From Pseudomonas sp. UBA6562 (GTDB taxonomy: Bacteria; Pseudomonadota; Gammaproteobacteria; Pseudomonadales; Pseudomonadaceae): a DNA stretch of 64,000 nucleotides. Below are positions 8,404 to 17,510 of the stretch, piece by piece (within the stretch, counting starts at the first letter, position 1; the number at the start of each line of letters is the position of its first letter). The stretch is taken from assembly GCF_002434265.1 (NCBI RefSeq), contig NZ_DJJS01000005.1, positions 62,001 to 126,000 of the forward strand. The letters are read 5' to 3'. Both the position numbers and the translations under genes were made by a program. A model generated the notes under the pieces. It saw only the letters and a list, made by a program, of their open reading frames with translations. It was not told the origin of the DNA and did no database searches.

Positions 8404-9143
8404 CAGCGGACACATCAATACGTCAGACGCGTGTCGGCGCTGATTGAGCATTAACCCACCCTGTGGGTTGAATGATCCAAGGCTGCTTGCCGATTTTGAC
8501 CTTGGCGATCGTGGATAAGGCTGCAAGCAAAGTGCTGATCCTGAGCTCAGCAAAGCCGGCGGCATGAGATCAAAACGGGTCGTCCTCCTTATCCTCGATA
8601 GCCACCTACGCCCACTCGCCTGAATCTTGGTGCTGGCCACCATAGTGCGTTTTTGCAAGCGATACGATTTGTTCCCCCTCTCAACTATCTATCAGTATGG
8701 CCCTACCGCTGGCATCATCCATGGACTGATCAGCGAGCACCTTGCTACCGGCGAAGACCTGTAGGTTGACCCGCACGCGATTGTGATCACGTCGGGATAC
8801 CAGGAAGCAGGCCTTTCTCTGCCATTATCCATTGTAAAACGACTGCTTTGGGTCGATAGCCGTCAGTCGACCATGCGCGAGCGCAGAAGATGAGTTCAAC
8901 CACGATGCCCGAGTCGGACATACGTCAATAAGTGAATTTGTGCTGAAAATTGCGAGATGCCATAGCCCCGGGATTGCAAAGTATCGAGTTGGCCGATGGA
9001 GGCGTAGCACTCAAGGCACTAAGTGCTGAATCGGGTGCCAGCGCAGAGAACCGAGACCAGGTATCCGTCGATACCGGAATGCGTTGACATCCCAACTGCA
9101 AAAGCTAACGTTGTCCACAGCGAACCGATCCTGGAGGACGGGC
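8404..9143. other. gene-poor gap with one dispersed repeat copy
   Basis: About 740 bases without a supportable gene. It contains one copy of the dispersed GCTTTGGGTCGAT-type repeat at 8841-8870. Short open frames here lack ribosome binding sites and family resemblance. Confidence 0.5.
8841..8870 (+). repeat. dispersed intergenic repeat, copy 1
   Basis: Contains GACTGCTTTGGGTCGATAGC, nearly identical to the copy at 13044. The shared pattern in the window is roughly RAC-TGCTTT-GGYCGAT-AGC-TGCC. Confidence 0.6.
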
Positions 9144-9311
9144 ATGAAAACCAAAGAAAATGAAGACGTGAAGGCCGCAGCGCGTGCGAAGCTAAAGAAG
9201 ATCCAGCAATCGGCAGGGTACAAAAGCTTTTTTAATGACTCTGCAATTGAGGCATTTGGTCGCGTTGGGGCCACCGCGTTTGCTGGCAAGCCTTTGAGCG
9301 GTAAAGCTTAG
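9144..9311 (+). CDS. small basic protein of unknown function
   Basis: A 55-residue lysine-rich protein (starts MKTKENEDVKAAARAKL). The ATG at 9144 follows a good GGAGGA ribosome binding site seven bases upstream, which is the main support. I see no known domain. It is isolated, with large gaps on both sides, and may be a small regulator or a phage-type protein. Confidence 0.45.
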   Translation: MKTKENEDVKAAARAKLKKIQQSAGYKSFFNDSAIEAFGRVGATAFAGKPLSGKA

Positions 9312-9545
9312 GCTGCCCCGGCCCGACTTTCCCATGGTTAGCGCGGCCTGAATTCGCAAGGATATGGGCGGCTGCTTTGGCTCGATACCTGCTTCAGGAC
9401 TTCGCTTAAGCATCAGGGATCGGCTTTAGCATTGCTGACCCCGCGACCAGCCTGCAACGAGTCGTCTCAGGTTCGCATACTGTGCAGCCGGGGCATCTTC
9501 GCTCCAGTTGAATACAATGCCTTGGAGGTAGCGATTATTTGCAAA

Positions 9546-9576
9546 CAAAAAAAAGCCGCCTTTAGTAGGGCGGCTT
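9546..9576 (-). terminator. intrinsic terminator, minus strand
   Basis: Eight-base stem AAGCCGCC/GGCGGCTT with an eight-base loop, followed on the minus strand by a run of about nine T residues. It would end transcripts coming from the minus-strand gene at 9832-10038. Confidence 0.7.
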
Positions 9577-9750
9577 ATGGTGGCAAAACGGTTGGGAGCG
9601 TTCTGCCAGATCTCACAGTGATCATCTGACGCGATCCATCTTCCTAGGAGCTGCCAAGCAAGGCAACCATTTTGCGGAGCGTGCTGCTGGTCTAGCAACA
9701 ATCTAGTGTAGGGTGAACTCCATTACAGCGTAGCGCACAAACTATGGAGT

Positions 9751-9780
9751 GGCTGGCTCTGGCCGATAGCTGACCCACGA
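9751..9780 (+). repeat. dispersed intergenic repeat, copy 2
   Basis: Contains TCTGGCCGATAGCTGACC, matching the shared GGYCGATAGCTG core of the other copies. Confidence 0.5.
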
Positions 9781-9831
9781 GACTGCTCGGCGGGTCTCAG
9801 AGGCGTGACGTGGTAAGGTTGAGTTGGCTAG

Positions 9832-10038
9832 TTATCCTCTGGCGCAGTCCAGGATGTCGTGTAGCGCAATCCACGGGTGCTTAGATTTCTCATCGTAAGT
9901 CTTGCACGCGTGGGCGTGAGAAAACGGGTTCTCGCTGTCTTCCAGTGCCTGGCTTTCAAGGCATCCAGTGCACACCGCTCGCCCAGCAACGATCATCCAA
10001 CATGCATTCCATTGCTCAACCCTTTGCTCGCTGTCCAT
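9832..10038 (-). CDS. small Cys/His protein, paralogue of the gene at 29372
   Basis: A 68-residue protein with a strong ribosome binding site (AAGGAGGCGGG) before the ATG at 10038. It matches the protein encoded at 29372-29578 at about 42 of 68 positions by eye, with conserved VAGRAVCTGC, ESQALED, a later His-Ala...Cys and HPW. Conservation between two copies 20 kb apart shows it is a real gene family. The Cys-x2-Cys plus His/Cys spacing could bind zinc, which is inference. Function unknown. The terminator at 9546-9576 lies downstream. Confidence 0.75.
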   Translation of the reverse strand: MDSEQRVEQWNACWMIVAGRAVCTGCLESQALEDSENPFSHAHACKTYDEKSKHPWIALHDILDCARG

Positions 10039-10360
10039 ATCCCGCCTCCTTCCGCATGCGCTTTGAGTAACCGACGATACATGCGCTTCCGCCGCTTTTA
10101 TACGCCCAGAACGATACCCTCAATTGAAGGTTACGCTACTGGATTGATAACTAGATCTGTACTGGATGGCTTTGTTCATCAACGTCAGCAGTCGGCCATA
10201 AACGGTCATTCCGTAATTAGACTTTCTCGTGCGACTGGGTTACCTGCGCACGTCACCTATTTGTCGGCTTAAAAGGAGCACTAATAGAGCAGAAAGGAGA
10301 ATTGCGAATATGCTCGATGGGGCGTGCGTATATTGCAACTTTTGCCCCGGACCTCGGCTG
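10039..10360. other. intergenic gap
   Basis: About 320 bases between the small Cys/His gene and the nuclease-NTPase gene. I see no supported gene, repeat or hairpin in it. Confidence 0.4.
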
Positions 10361-12817
10361 TTACTTCCCATAAAGCCGCTGAGCTGAGTGGAGTGCTTTA
10401 GAGGTGTCCGCGTCGAAAGCAGCCCGCATCTCTTCCAGAGGATTTCCCAACCAAACTGGATTCAAGCCCCTTTTTCTTGCTTCCTCCAACAGGGGTAAAT
10501 ACTGCTCAGTCATCAGGTGGTAAAAAATTTTGGCACGTTCCACCCTGATTTCCATCCGGACGACAATTTCGCGTTCATCCCTAATTTTTTGAGTGATATC
10601 TCGGAGCCGGTCCCATACCTCTTTGTCAGATATAAAAGTATCCATTAAGATATTTTCAACGAAGGTCAAATCGGCGATCAAAGCCCGCACGACATGGCCA
10701 CCCAGTCTACTTGCATAATAGCCGCTGTTGAGGTCGGCTTTGCCATGCGATTTAGTATGAATAAATCTTAGCTCGGTCAGGTCGCCCAAGACTTTCAGAG
10801 TGTCGTCTTCGGAGAAACCGATAGATCGAATATTGTCACGAATGTCGGGGCCATCAATGTGCCCCCCTTCAGCATTACTTTGTTTAACCAACGCCGAGAG
10901 GATGAACATTCTCAGTAATCCACCATTGGATTTCCCTAGCCGTGAGTCAAAGGGATTGCCGATTACGGAGAATTCTTCGCTATATACAGATTGGTTGCCT
11001 AACAAGATAGAGCGGAACGCTTCTTGCTTTGGCAGCACGTAAGTGTTTTTATTTTTATGACTCTGGAGAGCCTTTGCTGGATCAGTATATCCTTTCGCTA
11101 GAAATTCCCTAGTCATCCGAAGGGCGAGGCGTACATCGTGGTTGGCTAGAACATCAATGCGCTCGCCAATTTCTGTTCCCAGTACCGAAGCCTTCACGAT
11201 ATCAATGAAGACCGACAAGTCTTCGACTTTGAAATTTACGCCTCCATGGGTCGTAAAGCTCCCGCTTTTTCCACTTAGCATTTGGCCGGTCATAAAAAAG
11301 CGGCGGCTTAATACTGCGGGAATTTCAGGCGGTTCGATATGCAAAGGGTCAAAATCAAAAGCATCAAAAGTCGAAGACCCCCTATGCGCTACATAGGTAG
11401 ATTCGCGCATGGAGATGATAAGGTTAAGGGACAATCGTCCTGCGATCGCCATGGCATCGGAAAATATTCCTGATTGCGTACTGCCATCTTCAAACTGGTC
11501 AACGTTATCAATCACTAGGAAGATTGGAGCATGCTTCGCACCATGCGCAATCATCTTATCGACGTAGGGACGTTTAGCGTTATAGTCGTTGAGAATCAGC
11601 TCCGTTATTTTTTTATCGAATTCGGTCTGGTTCTGGGCAATGAGAAACATAGGCCCTGATTGGAGCGCTTCAATTTCTTCGCGGTAAGCGGGTTTGATAG
11701 CCCTTTGAAAATCCCTAAAATATGGGTCAGTGCTCAGATAGGTGAACAGGTGCGCGTATATGAATTCCAGCGGATTCTCGCTGCGCGAAAAATTCCGGAA
11801 ATCGATATCAATCCAGTGCGGGTAGGGCGCTCCCTGATTTTTTTCAAAGTACGCTGCGGAAGCAACCTTTCGCGTATATTGAAGGAAGGTTGTTTTGCCT
11901 GTGCCTACTGTACCTAGGATCAAAATCGCCAGCGGTCGTCGCGATGCAGAGGCGGAGCTTATCGAGTCTATTAGAGAGGAAGATTCCTTCTTTCGCATCG
12001 GCTTTTTGGGCTGCGTTGAGAAGAGGGGCTCTCTGCGCTGCAAATGCATCCTGATACGACTATCGAATTTTTGCCGGTCGGCATTTTTCACATAGCACTT
12101 TTCGAGGAGCGAGCTTTCAGCACCTACGATTGAATCTGAGAATGCGCTAATCACCTCGTTTTCAATCAGAGGGTAGATAGGGTTATGCCGTTTTACAGTT
12201 GACCCTTTGAAGAACTTGTTGAGGCGCCGTTCCTCAAACTGGTCCGTAGTCCGACCTATAAGTTCGATGGCGAGGTTTCCTTCGACCACGGCTGTCCGTG
12301 ATAGCAGGTCGACGAAATGCTCTAACTCTTCTCCGAGGATTCGACTCAGTGAGTCGAAAACGATCGCATAAGAATCGGAGAAAGAAACGGCATCGGTGCG
12401 GACCGCCGGGAATATGATCCATTGCGCACCATTGGTGACAACAGCAAAAGGAATCGACTTTTTCCTACAGTAGTCCCGAGCTTGGACGATAGCTGCCCCG
12501 GTATCTCCCTCCATAATGCGACCCGTGAGCTTGACTCGCTTCTGGGTAGGTACCACGTCGAAGCTGCGACCGACGCGCTTTGCCTCTATAAGCAAAGCCA
12601 CATCTGCAGTCCGAATGATGTAGTCGGCATACGTCGTACCGCCATCTTCGGAAACGCGCTCCTCGTAAGAGATATCAGTGTCGTCCCACGACAAAACGTC
12701 CTCGACTATTCTGTCGATCAACTTTTTTCGTGTTTCTGCTTCATTGGCGTTGTGTAATACCAACTTTGCATGTGTGGTCAACAATCCGCTCGCAATGCTT
12801 TCGACCCCATCCATCAT
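10361..12817 (-). CDS. putative defence protein: HsdR-N-like nuclease domain fused to a P-loop NTPase
   Basis: An 818-residue protein. Residues about 35-160 resemble the N-terminal PD-(D/E)xK nuclease domain of type I restriction HsdR subunits, with Asp in TYADYII and the pair E-A-K in LLIEAKRVG. A linker follows, then an NTPase with Walker A LGTVGTGKTTF (about 295-305), Walker B IFLVIDNVDQF and a helical C-terminal part that looks like a STAND-type arrangement. Start at 12817 behind GGGAGAG. It stands alone, without methylase or specificity subunits, in an accessory region. A nuclease attached to a switch-like NTPase suggests anti-phage or anti-plasmid defence, which is inference from architecture. 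Alternatively it could be an uncharacterised ATPase with a degenerate nuclease fold. Confidence 0.75.
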   Translation of the reverse strand: MMDGVESIASGLLTTHAKLVLHNANEAETRKKLIDRIVEDVLSWDDTDISYEERVSEDGGTTYADYIIRTADVALLIEAKRVGRSFDVVPTQKRVKLTGRIMEGDTGAAIVQARDYCRKKSIPFAVVTNGAQWIIFPAVRTDAVSFSDSYAIVFDSLSRILGEELEHFVDLLSRTAVVEGNLAIELIGRTTDQFEERRLNKFFKGSTVKRHNPIYPLIENEVISAFSDSIVGAESSLLEKCYVKNADRQKFDSRIRMHLQRREPLFSTQPKKPMRKKESSSLIDSISSASASRRPLAILILGTVGTGKTTFLQYTRKVASAAYFEKNQGAPYPHWIDIDFRNFSRSENPLEFIYAHLFTYLSTDPYFRDFQRAIKPAYREEIEALQSGPMFLIAQNQTEFDKKITELILNDYNAKRPYVDKMIAHGAKHAPIFLVIDNVDQFEDGSTQSGIFSDAMAIAGRLSLNLIISMRESTYVAHRGSSTFDAFDFDPLHIEPPEIPAVLSRRFFMTGQMLSGKSGSFTTHGGVNFKVEDLSVFIDIVKASVLGTEIGERIDVLANHDVRLALRMTREFLAKGYTDPAKALQSHKNKNTYVLPKQEAFRSILLGNQSVYSEEFSVIGNPFDSRLGKSNGGLLRMFILSALVKQSNAEGGHIDGPDIRDNIRSIGFSEDDTLKVLGDLTELRFIHTKSHGKADLNSGYYASRLGGHVVRALIADLTFVENILMDTFISDKEVWDRLRDITQKIRDEREIVVRMEIRVERAKIFYHLMTEQYLPLLEEARKRGLNPVWLGNPLEEMRAAFDADTSKALHSAQRLYGK

Positions 12818-13191
12818 CCACTCTCCCTTACCATAGATCCATCAACGGCCGAGCAGCCTTATCGCGAATCTGGCAGGAACATCGCCATCGCAATAGCAAC
12901 GAGCCATCCTAGCCCCCACGTGGTTTGCGGTAAAGGCGGTGGGTCTATGGACCGTCGATGTGGCTCCCAATCCTAGTCGAAGAAAGATCGCTGCGGCCTA
13001 TGGCAGAGCGAGCCCCTGGGTCTTTAATCTTGACAAAATAAACGACTGCTTTGGGTCGATAGCAGCCCCTCCCCGGCGATCCCTCCAGCCCGTTGCAGAC
13101 CATCTGATGTCGAAAGGGATCCCTTTCGGCACCTCAAGGCCGGCAATGGTTGGGAGTGTTCGTCGGGGAGGGACTGTCTGAAGGCTTCTTT
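12818..13191. other. intergenic gap with one repeat copy
   Basis: About 370 bases upstream of the nuclease-NTPase gene. It should hold that gene's promoter but I cannot pick a convincing one. A dispersed repeat copy lies at 13044-13070. Confidence 0.4.
13044..13070 (+). repeat. dispersed intergenic repeat, copy 3
   Basis: Begins with the same 20 bases (GACTGCTTTGGGTCGATAGC) as copy 1 at 8841. Confidence 0.6.
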
Positions 13192-13443
13192 CTATGAGCT
13201 TTGGAGAGGGATAGCAGAGGGCAAGGGTGTGCCGTCCTCGTAGCGAACCAATTCTGTTCGGGCGATCAGCACTAAATTTTCAACCTGTACGAATGGCAGA
13301 TCCTCAGCGAATAGCGAAATTTTCAATGTGTTATCAGAATCACACCTGAAGACCTCGGCGCATACTTGATTGGTGGCGTTAATAAGCTCGAGTCCCAGGC
13401 CATCACGGATCACGTCCGAAGCAATCTGAATCCGATATTCCAT
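13192..13443 (-). CDS. conserved small hypothetical protein
   Basis: An 83-residue protein with alternating polar and hydrophobic segments (MEYRIQIASDVIRDGLGLEL, later FRCDSDNTLKISLF and a C-terminal EDGTPLP). It resembles a type of small Pseudomonas protein of unknown function that I have seen near accessory genes, but I cannot name a family. The ATG at 13443 has GAGGAT nine bases upstream. No signal peptide or membrane helix. Isolated. Confidence 0.6.
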   Translation of the reverse strand: MEYRIQIASDVIRDGLGLELINATNQVCAEVFRCDSDNTLKISLFAEDLPFVQVENLVLIARTELVRYEDGTPLPSAIPLQSS

Positions 13444-13612
13444 GTCTCAATCCTCGTGTTTGAACGTAACCGGTCAGCTAAAGGCCGATACCGGGTTATC
13501 GTCCATCGTCTTGAATCATCGCAATTATGGCTCCTAGCCGACCCGCTCCTGCTCAATACGCCGTGTGTGGAGTGTCGGAAGGATCGTTTTCGTACAATTA
13601 GGAGACGACTTG

Positions 13613-13732
13613 GTGAGCAGCGGCCGATACCGCCCCATGGTGGACATTTGCCTGTACCTGAAGTTGACTGACCATGAATTCGTATTGCAGCATGGAATTG
13701 ACGTGTGGCAGCGCTGTGCGGCCAATCTGTAA
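13613..13732 (+). CDS. possible very small ORF
   Basis: Thirty-nine codons starting GTG, with AGGAGA seven bases upstream and a TACAAT -10-like box 20 bases before the start. Nothing is recognised in the product. It ends 32 bases before the next plus-strand gene. Support is limited to the ribosome binding site. Confidence 0.3.
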   Translation: MSSGRYRPMVDICLYLKLTDHEFVLQHGIDVWQRCAANL

Positions 13733-13764
13733 GTGCTATCTTCGCACCTAATCGGAAGAAGCTC

Positions 13765-14151
13765 ATGATCATGGTGTTACCGAAGATCGAACTCAGGGAA
13801 CTGTCGGTGAAAGCGGATGCAGACGGTTTAACGCTGGGTGGTCTTATCCCCATTTGCGAACGCTTCGGCGTTTCACCGCATGATGTGCTGAACGAGTTGT
13901 CCGTCGCGGTTGCGGAAGGCTATCTACAAGGATCTCTGCTCTATGATTTTTGCGACGGCGTTATGAACGGGATCATAAATGCTGTTGTTGAAGTAGGCAT
14001 GACTAACGACATGCCTCAGCCCGCTTTCTCGCTTTACCAAGCATTCGATCAAAGTGAATGGCTCCGCAGTAACGATCCACCGGAGACTGACCCCAGCAAT
14101 AGATACACGAAGCCGGTGGTCGAGGAAATAATGCGTACCCTTAGAGGCTAG
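13765..14151 (+). CDS. hypothetical protein
   Basis: A 128-residue soluble acidic protein that I do not recognise. There is a helical segment (LGGLIPICERFGVSPHDVL) and no signal peptide or membrane helix. I chose ATG 13765 because GAAGAAG lies four bases upstream; ATG 13771 and a more upstream GTG (13705) are alternatives. Codon use is similar to neighbouring accessory genes, which supports it being real. Confidence 0.5.
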   Translation: MIMVLPKIELRELSVKADADGLTLGGLIPICERFGVSPHDVLNELSVAVAEGYLQGSLLYDFCDGVMNGIINAVVEVGMTNDMPQPAFSLYQAFDQSEWLRSNDPPETDPSNRYTKPVVEEIMRTLRG

Positions 14152-14549
14152 CTTTCAAAGGTCGAGAGGTTTTCGCTTTTCTGCTGGACGGCAGTGGATC
14201 GAATGCCGCTTTTGGCCGGTAGCTGCCGTTCCACACGGAGGGACGGTTCACCCCCGAGGCTCTGGAGCAAAACCGCAGCCAAGCAGTGGTCATTTTCAAC
14301 GGGTAAATAATGAACCTTGTTTATGCATCTCCTTCCGAGATCTGCAAAACCTGTCTCATACCTTGGTAGGCCAATTATTGGTGATAACGTATTTCTTACA
14401 TTGGTAAGTAACGGCCATAACCGACAATGGTACGCATGCGCCGCCGGGGGACGTGGTGTCAACGAGCTGACGAACAGCCATAATCCTTCACGATTTCTAG
14501 CCGATAGCTTCAAGACCAGGCCTCTGGCCATCTTGCAGTGGGAAGTCCT
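14152..14549. other. intergenic region upstream of the chemoreceptor
   Basis: About 400 bases without a supported gene. A dispersed repeat copy is at 14202-14230. The promoter of the chemoreceptor gene should lie in the AT-rich part around 14340-14420. Confidence 0.4.
14202..14230 (+). repeat. dispersed intergenic repeat, copy 4
   Basis: Contains GCCGCTTTTGGCCGGTAGCT followed by GCCG, a diverged version of the shared core. Confidence 0.5.
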
Positions 14550-16169
14550 ATGCGGCTCAGAAATATAAACCTCGCTCCACGCGCCACCTTGTTTTTTTCG
14601 GCCATCATTTTGCTGGTCGTGGTCTTGGGCGTCATCGCCATACTGCAGATGGGCAAGCTTCGCGATACGGAAAAGGATGTCGAACTGAATTGGCTACCCA
14701 GTATTCGGCAAACCGCGATGATGAACTCCACCGTCCTTCGCGTCCGGTTGGAGACCCAGCGGGCCGTTGCCGATCCTCAAACCGTTCAGCAGACCATCGT
14801 CAAATTTCCTGCCTACCGGAAAGCCATGAAGGATGCGGTCTATAACTATGAGACCCTCATTGCGAGTGACCAGGAGCGACAGTTGTTCTTGGCCGTGAAA
14901 AAGTCCTACGACGATTACGCAAGCCAACTGGATCTGCTGGAACCTTTGTTGAAGGCAGGCGACACCGCTTCGATTGTCAAACTCGTCGCTACCGGTATAC
15001 GTCCCCTCACGAACCAAATGGAAACTCAGGTCGAGGAATTAACACAATTCAATAACAAAGGCGCTGCGCTTGCCGGTGTTCAAGCGACGCAAGTTTATGA
15101 TTCAGGTCTTTACATCGTCATCGGCCTGATTATCTTCGTCGCGCTCCTGACTCTTTGTTTGGCAACTCTTCTAACCAAAACGATTACGTCGCCCATCGGG
15201 AGCGCCCTTAGCGTCGCCGAACGCATTGCCTCAAGCGATCTGACGAAGGAGGTTGAGGTAAGCGGTACCGACGAGGCAGGCAGGCTTTTGAGCGCGTTGG
15301 CCACGATGCAGCAGAACCTTCGAAGCACGATCATGCAGATCGCTGACTCCTCATCCCAACTGGCTGCCGCCTCGGAAGAAATGACCGCGGTGACTGAGCA
15401 ATCCAGCCTTGGCCTGGTGTCGCAGAATGATGAAGTAAATCAGGCTGCAACTGCTGTCACCGAGATGAGCGCTGCAGTGGACGAGGTAGCACGCAATGCC
15501 GAATCAGCTTCCGAAGAGTCCAGGAAAGGTCAGGGCTATACGGAGGTTGGTTTGGAGCGTGTATCGCAGACGCTTAAGTCCATCGAAAAGCTGTCGAGCA
15601 ACGTGCGCGACACCAGCGAGCAGATCACTGGCTTGTCCAATCGTGCACAGAACATTTCCAAAGTGGTTGAGGTGATCAGAGCCATTGCTGAGCAGACCAA
15701 TCTGCTTGCGCTCAATGCCGCGATCGAGGCCGCTAGGGCGGGTGAACAAGGCCGAGGCTTCGCAGTCGTTGCTGACGAAGTTCGAGCCCTCGCTCACCGC
15801 ACGCAAGTGTCTACGCAAGAAATTGAGCAGATGATTCAGGCCATTCAGAACGATTCTGACCAGGCCGTGAAGGCGATGGCCACCAGCAGAGAACTGGCTG
15901 CAGAATCCCTAAGCGTCGCAGGCGATGCCAGCAGTTCGCTTGACCAGATCGCGACAGCTATTACGAGCATCAACGAGCGTAACATTCTCATCGCCACCGC
16001 TTCGGAAGAACAGGCGCACGTCGCCCGGGAAGTCGATCGCAATCTGGTTAGCATTCGCGAGCTGGCCTCCCAAAGTTCTGCAGGTGCAAGCCAGACTGCA
16101 AGCGCTTGCAACGAGATGTCGAAGCTTGCGGTTGGTCTGAATCAGCTGGTCAATCGTTTCAAGGTTTAA
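14550..16169 (+). CDS. methyl-accepting chemotaxis protein
   Basis: A 539-residue chemoreceptor. TM helix 1 spans about 10-30, followed by a periplasmic helical ligand-binding domain of the four-helix-bundle type, TM helix 2 at about 185-207, a HAMP domain, and a long cytoplasmic coiled coil. The conserved signalling tip is visible (TNLLALNAAIEAARAGE, then GFAVVADEVR). It would relay an extracellular small-molecule signal to CheA/CheW and be adapted by CheR/CheB methylation. Start chosen at ATG 14550 (GGGAAG upstream) rather than GTG 14538. No che genes are nearby, so it must plug into a chromosomal chemotaxis system. Ligand unknown. Confidence 0.93.
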   Translation: MRLRNINLAPRATLFFSAIILLVVVLGVIAILQMGKLRDTEKDVELNWLPSIRQTAMMNSTVLRVRLETQRAVADPQTVQQTIVKFPAYRKAMKDAVYNYETLIASDQERQLFLAVKKSYDDYASQLDLLEPLLKAGDTASIVKLVATGIRPLTNQMETQVEELTQFNNKGAALAGVQATQVYDSGLYIVIGLIIFVALLTLCLATLLTKTITSPIGSALSVAERIASSDLTKEVEVSGTDEAGRLLSALATMQQNLRSTIMQIADSSSQLAAASEEMTAVTEQSSLGLVSQNDEVNQAATAVTEMSAAVDEVARNAESASEESRKGQGYTEVGLERVSQTLKSIEKLSSNVRDTSEQITGLSNRAQNISKVVEVIRAIAEQTNLLALNAAIEAARAGEQGRGFAVVADEVRALAHRTQVSTQEIEQMIQAIQNDSDQAVKAMATSRELAAESLSVAGDASSSLDQIATAITSINERNILIATASEEQAHVAREVDRNLVSIRELASQSSAGASQTASACNEMSKLAVGLNQLVNRFKV

Positions 16170-16294
16170 GGTATTCACGTACGTCAGCGGACTCGTCCGA
16201 TGTCCTTGGATATCGGACCTAGACTGTCGACTGTGCCTTGGCGATATACCGTCCTCCCTGAGCGTGAGCCTGCAGGGATTGCACAGTCTATTGG

Positions 16295-16672
16295 CTATTG
16301 GGTTGATCGGCTGTTTGTGTTTTGTGGGGTGGGTGACGTTGCGGGCCCGTGAAGATGTCCCGTAGGATCGTTGATCTGAATTGTCTTCCCATGCTGCCAT
16401 CCATCCGCACCTGGATCTGCTTTGGGGATCTGAATATCGGCTCGTTGAGCTTTGATTGCCGACTTGACGATTCCCAAGCGTTGGTTGCGTTGTTGCTGCA
16501 TTGCGGGATCAGCCTGGCCGTCAGCTGTGAACCCCATCATCAGTTGTGGAACACCTAGGGGAAGTGTTTTGTCTTGATCGGTGTGCCAGGTGTGCCACGT
16601 CTTGCCATGGGTATGAGCCAGTCGCTCCACCCGGTCAGCAATCTGAGTGACTCCACAGCAATTGAGCTTCAT
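16295..16672 (-). CDS. possible orphan or remnant CDS
   Basis: A 125-codon open frame whose codon pattern reads like coding DNA (for example GVPQLMMGFTADGQADPAM), ending in a low-complexity Pro/Thr/Ser tail. It has no clear ribosome binding site and no family I recognise. It could be the 3' part of a decayed gene. No plus-strand alternative is better in 16170-16850, where otherwise only a GTCCGAT/ATCGGAC hairpin (16196-16220) is seen after the chemoreceptor. Confidence 0.3.
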   Translation of the reverse strand: MKLNCCGVTQIADRVERLAHTHGKTWHTWHTDQDKTLPLGVPQLMMGFTADGQADPAMQQQRNQRLGIVKSAIKAQRADIQIPKADPGADGWQHGKTIQINDPTGHLHGPATSPTPQNTNSRSTQ

Positions 16673-16852
16673 GGCCTGAAGATTGGTTGATAACAGATCG
16701 GGGATTCGCCACTTGCCTTTAGGCCTCAGTGTGGACTAAACACTATGCCGCCATTGCCGGAGCTGGTGAGGTGATTCAAAGAGACGGAACTTAGGAACTT
16801 GGGGATTTTCCGAATAAGGGAACTTCGTCACATTCCGGGAAAGGAATTGCCC

Positions 16853-17077
16853 ATGCCACACTCCGCTCATTATCGAATCGAGTACGTGCACAATGGTGCC
16901 GACAAGAGCTTTTACGTCAGCGCGGAAATCATGAGCAATGCTGAGGCCTGGCACTGGGCTGCAGTGGATTCGGGGGTAGCGCAGATCCCGAAATATCGCC
17001 GAGACAGGGTCCAGATCGTTAGCAAGCCACTCGCCAAGCGGCACGGTATTGTCCAGGTGCAGTGGTCGCACGCTTAG
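16853..17077 (+). CDS. DUF6555-like small protein
   Basis: A 74-residue protein resembling the Pseudomonas DUF6555 family, with the hallmark HYRIEYVHNG, a central AEAWHWAAVDSG and a C-terminal KPLAKRHGI. Function unknown. ATG at 16853 has AAGGA eight bases upstream; an upstream in-frame ATG at 16799 is not supported. It is a single gene in a gap region. Confidence 0.7.
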   Translation: MPHSAHYRIEYVHNGADKSFYVSAEIMSNAEAWHWAAVDSGVAQIPKYRRDRVQIVSKPLAKRHGIVQVQWSHA

Positions 17078-17164
17078 TAGTCAGCTCAGTCTCGCATGGT
17101 GTATCAATGCACCATTAGAGCAAGCTGGCGGGCTTTGACGGCTGCACTGAACAAGAACGAATAG

Positions 17165-17404
17165 TCATCTGACCCCGTTGGGCCCCTCCAGCACTTGCCT
17201 CACCTTCTTAGCCAGATCGATGGGCACGTAAGATTTGGATAACATCAAAATCCCCCCGCATCCGTAGGCTCTAGCGAGTTTTCGGAATAACCAGTTTTCA
17301 GCGACACCTTTGGAGTGGGGTAAAAGCGCTTGGCTTCCCGGGCCAGCGTCACGCCTTTCATTCCACCAGGAATTGATCAGGTCGTAAGCGTCTGCCGAAC
17401 ACAT
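17165..17404 (-). CDS. possible small hypothetical protein
   Basis: A 79-codon open frame, compositionally plausible (CSADAYDLINSWWNERRDAG), with no ribosome binding site before its ATG and no known domain. Nothing else is seen in the 430 bases between 17078 and 17510. Confidence 0.3.
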   Translation of the reverse strand: MCSADAYDLINSWWNERRDAGPGSQALLPHSKGVAENWLFRKLARAYGCGGILMLSKSYVPIDLAKKVRQVLEGPNGVR

Positions 17405-17510
17405 CTTGTACCAGCCCGTTTGGTGTAGACGGACGCTCGAAACACCCTGTCGAGGCTATCGCGCTATTCGGTTTCGATGGCAGCTTGCTCCCCCTATGCT
17501 CTTGACTCGT

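Larger units (their letters stand above)
9312..9831. other. gene-poor gap with a minus-strand terminator and one repeat copy
   Basis: About 520 bases with no gene I can support. It holds an intrinsic terminator reading on the minus strand (9546-9576) and a copy of the dispersed repeat (9751-9780). Confidence 0.5.

Noticed and set aside
8323..8658. A 111-codon open frame on the minus strand opposite the end of the XRE gene
   Set aside because: Partly antisense to a real regulator gene, and without ribosome binding site or family.
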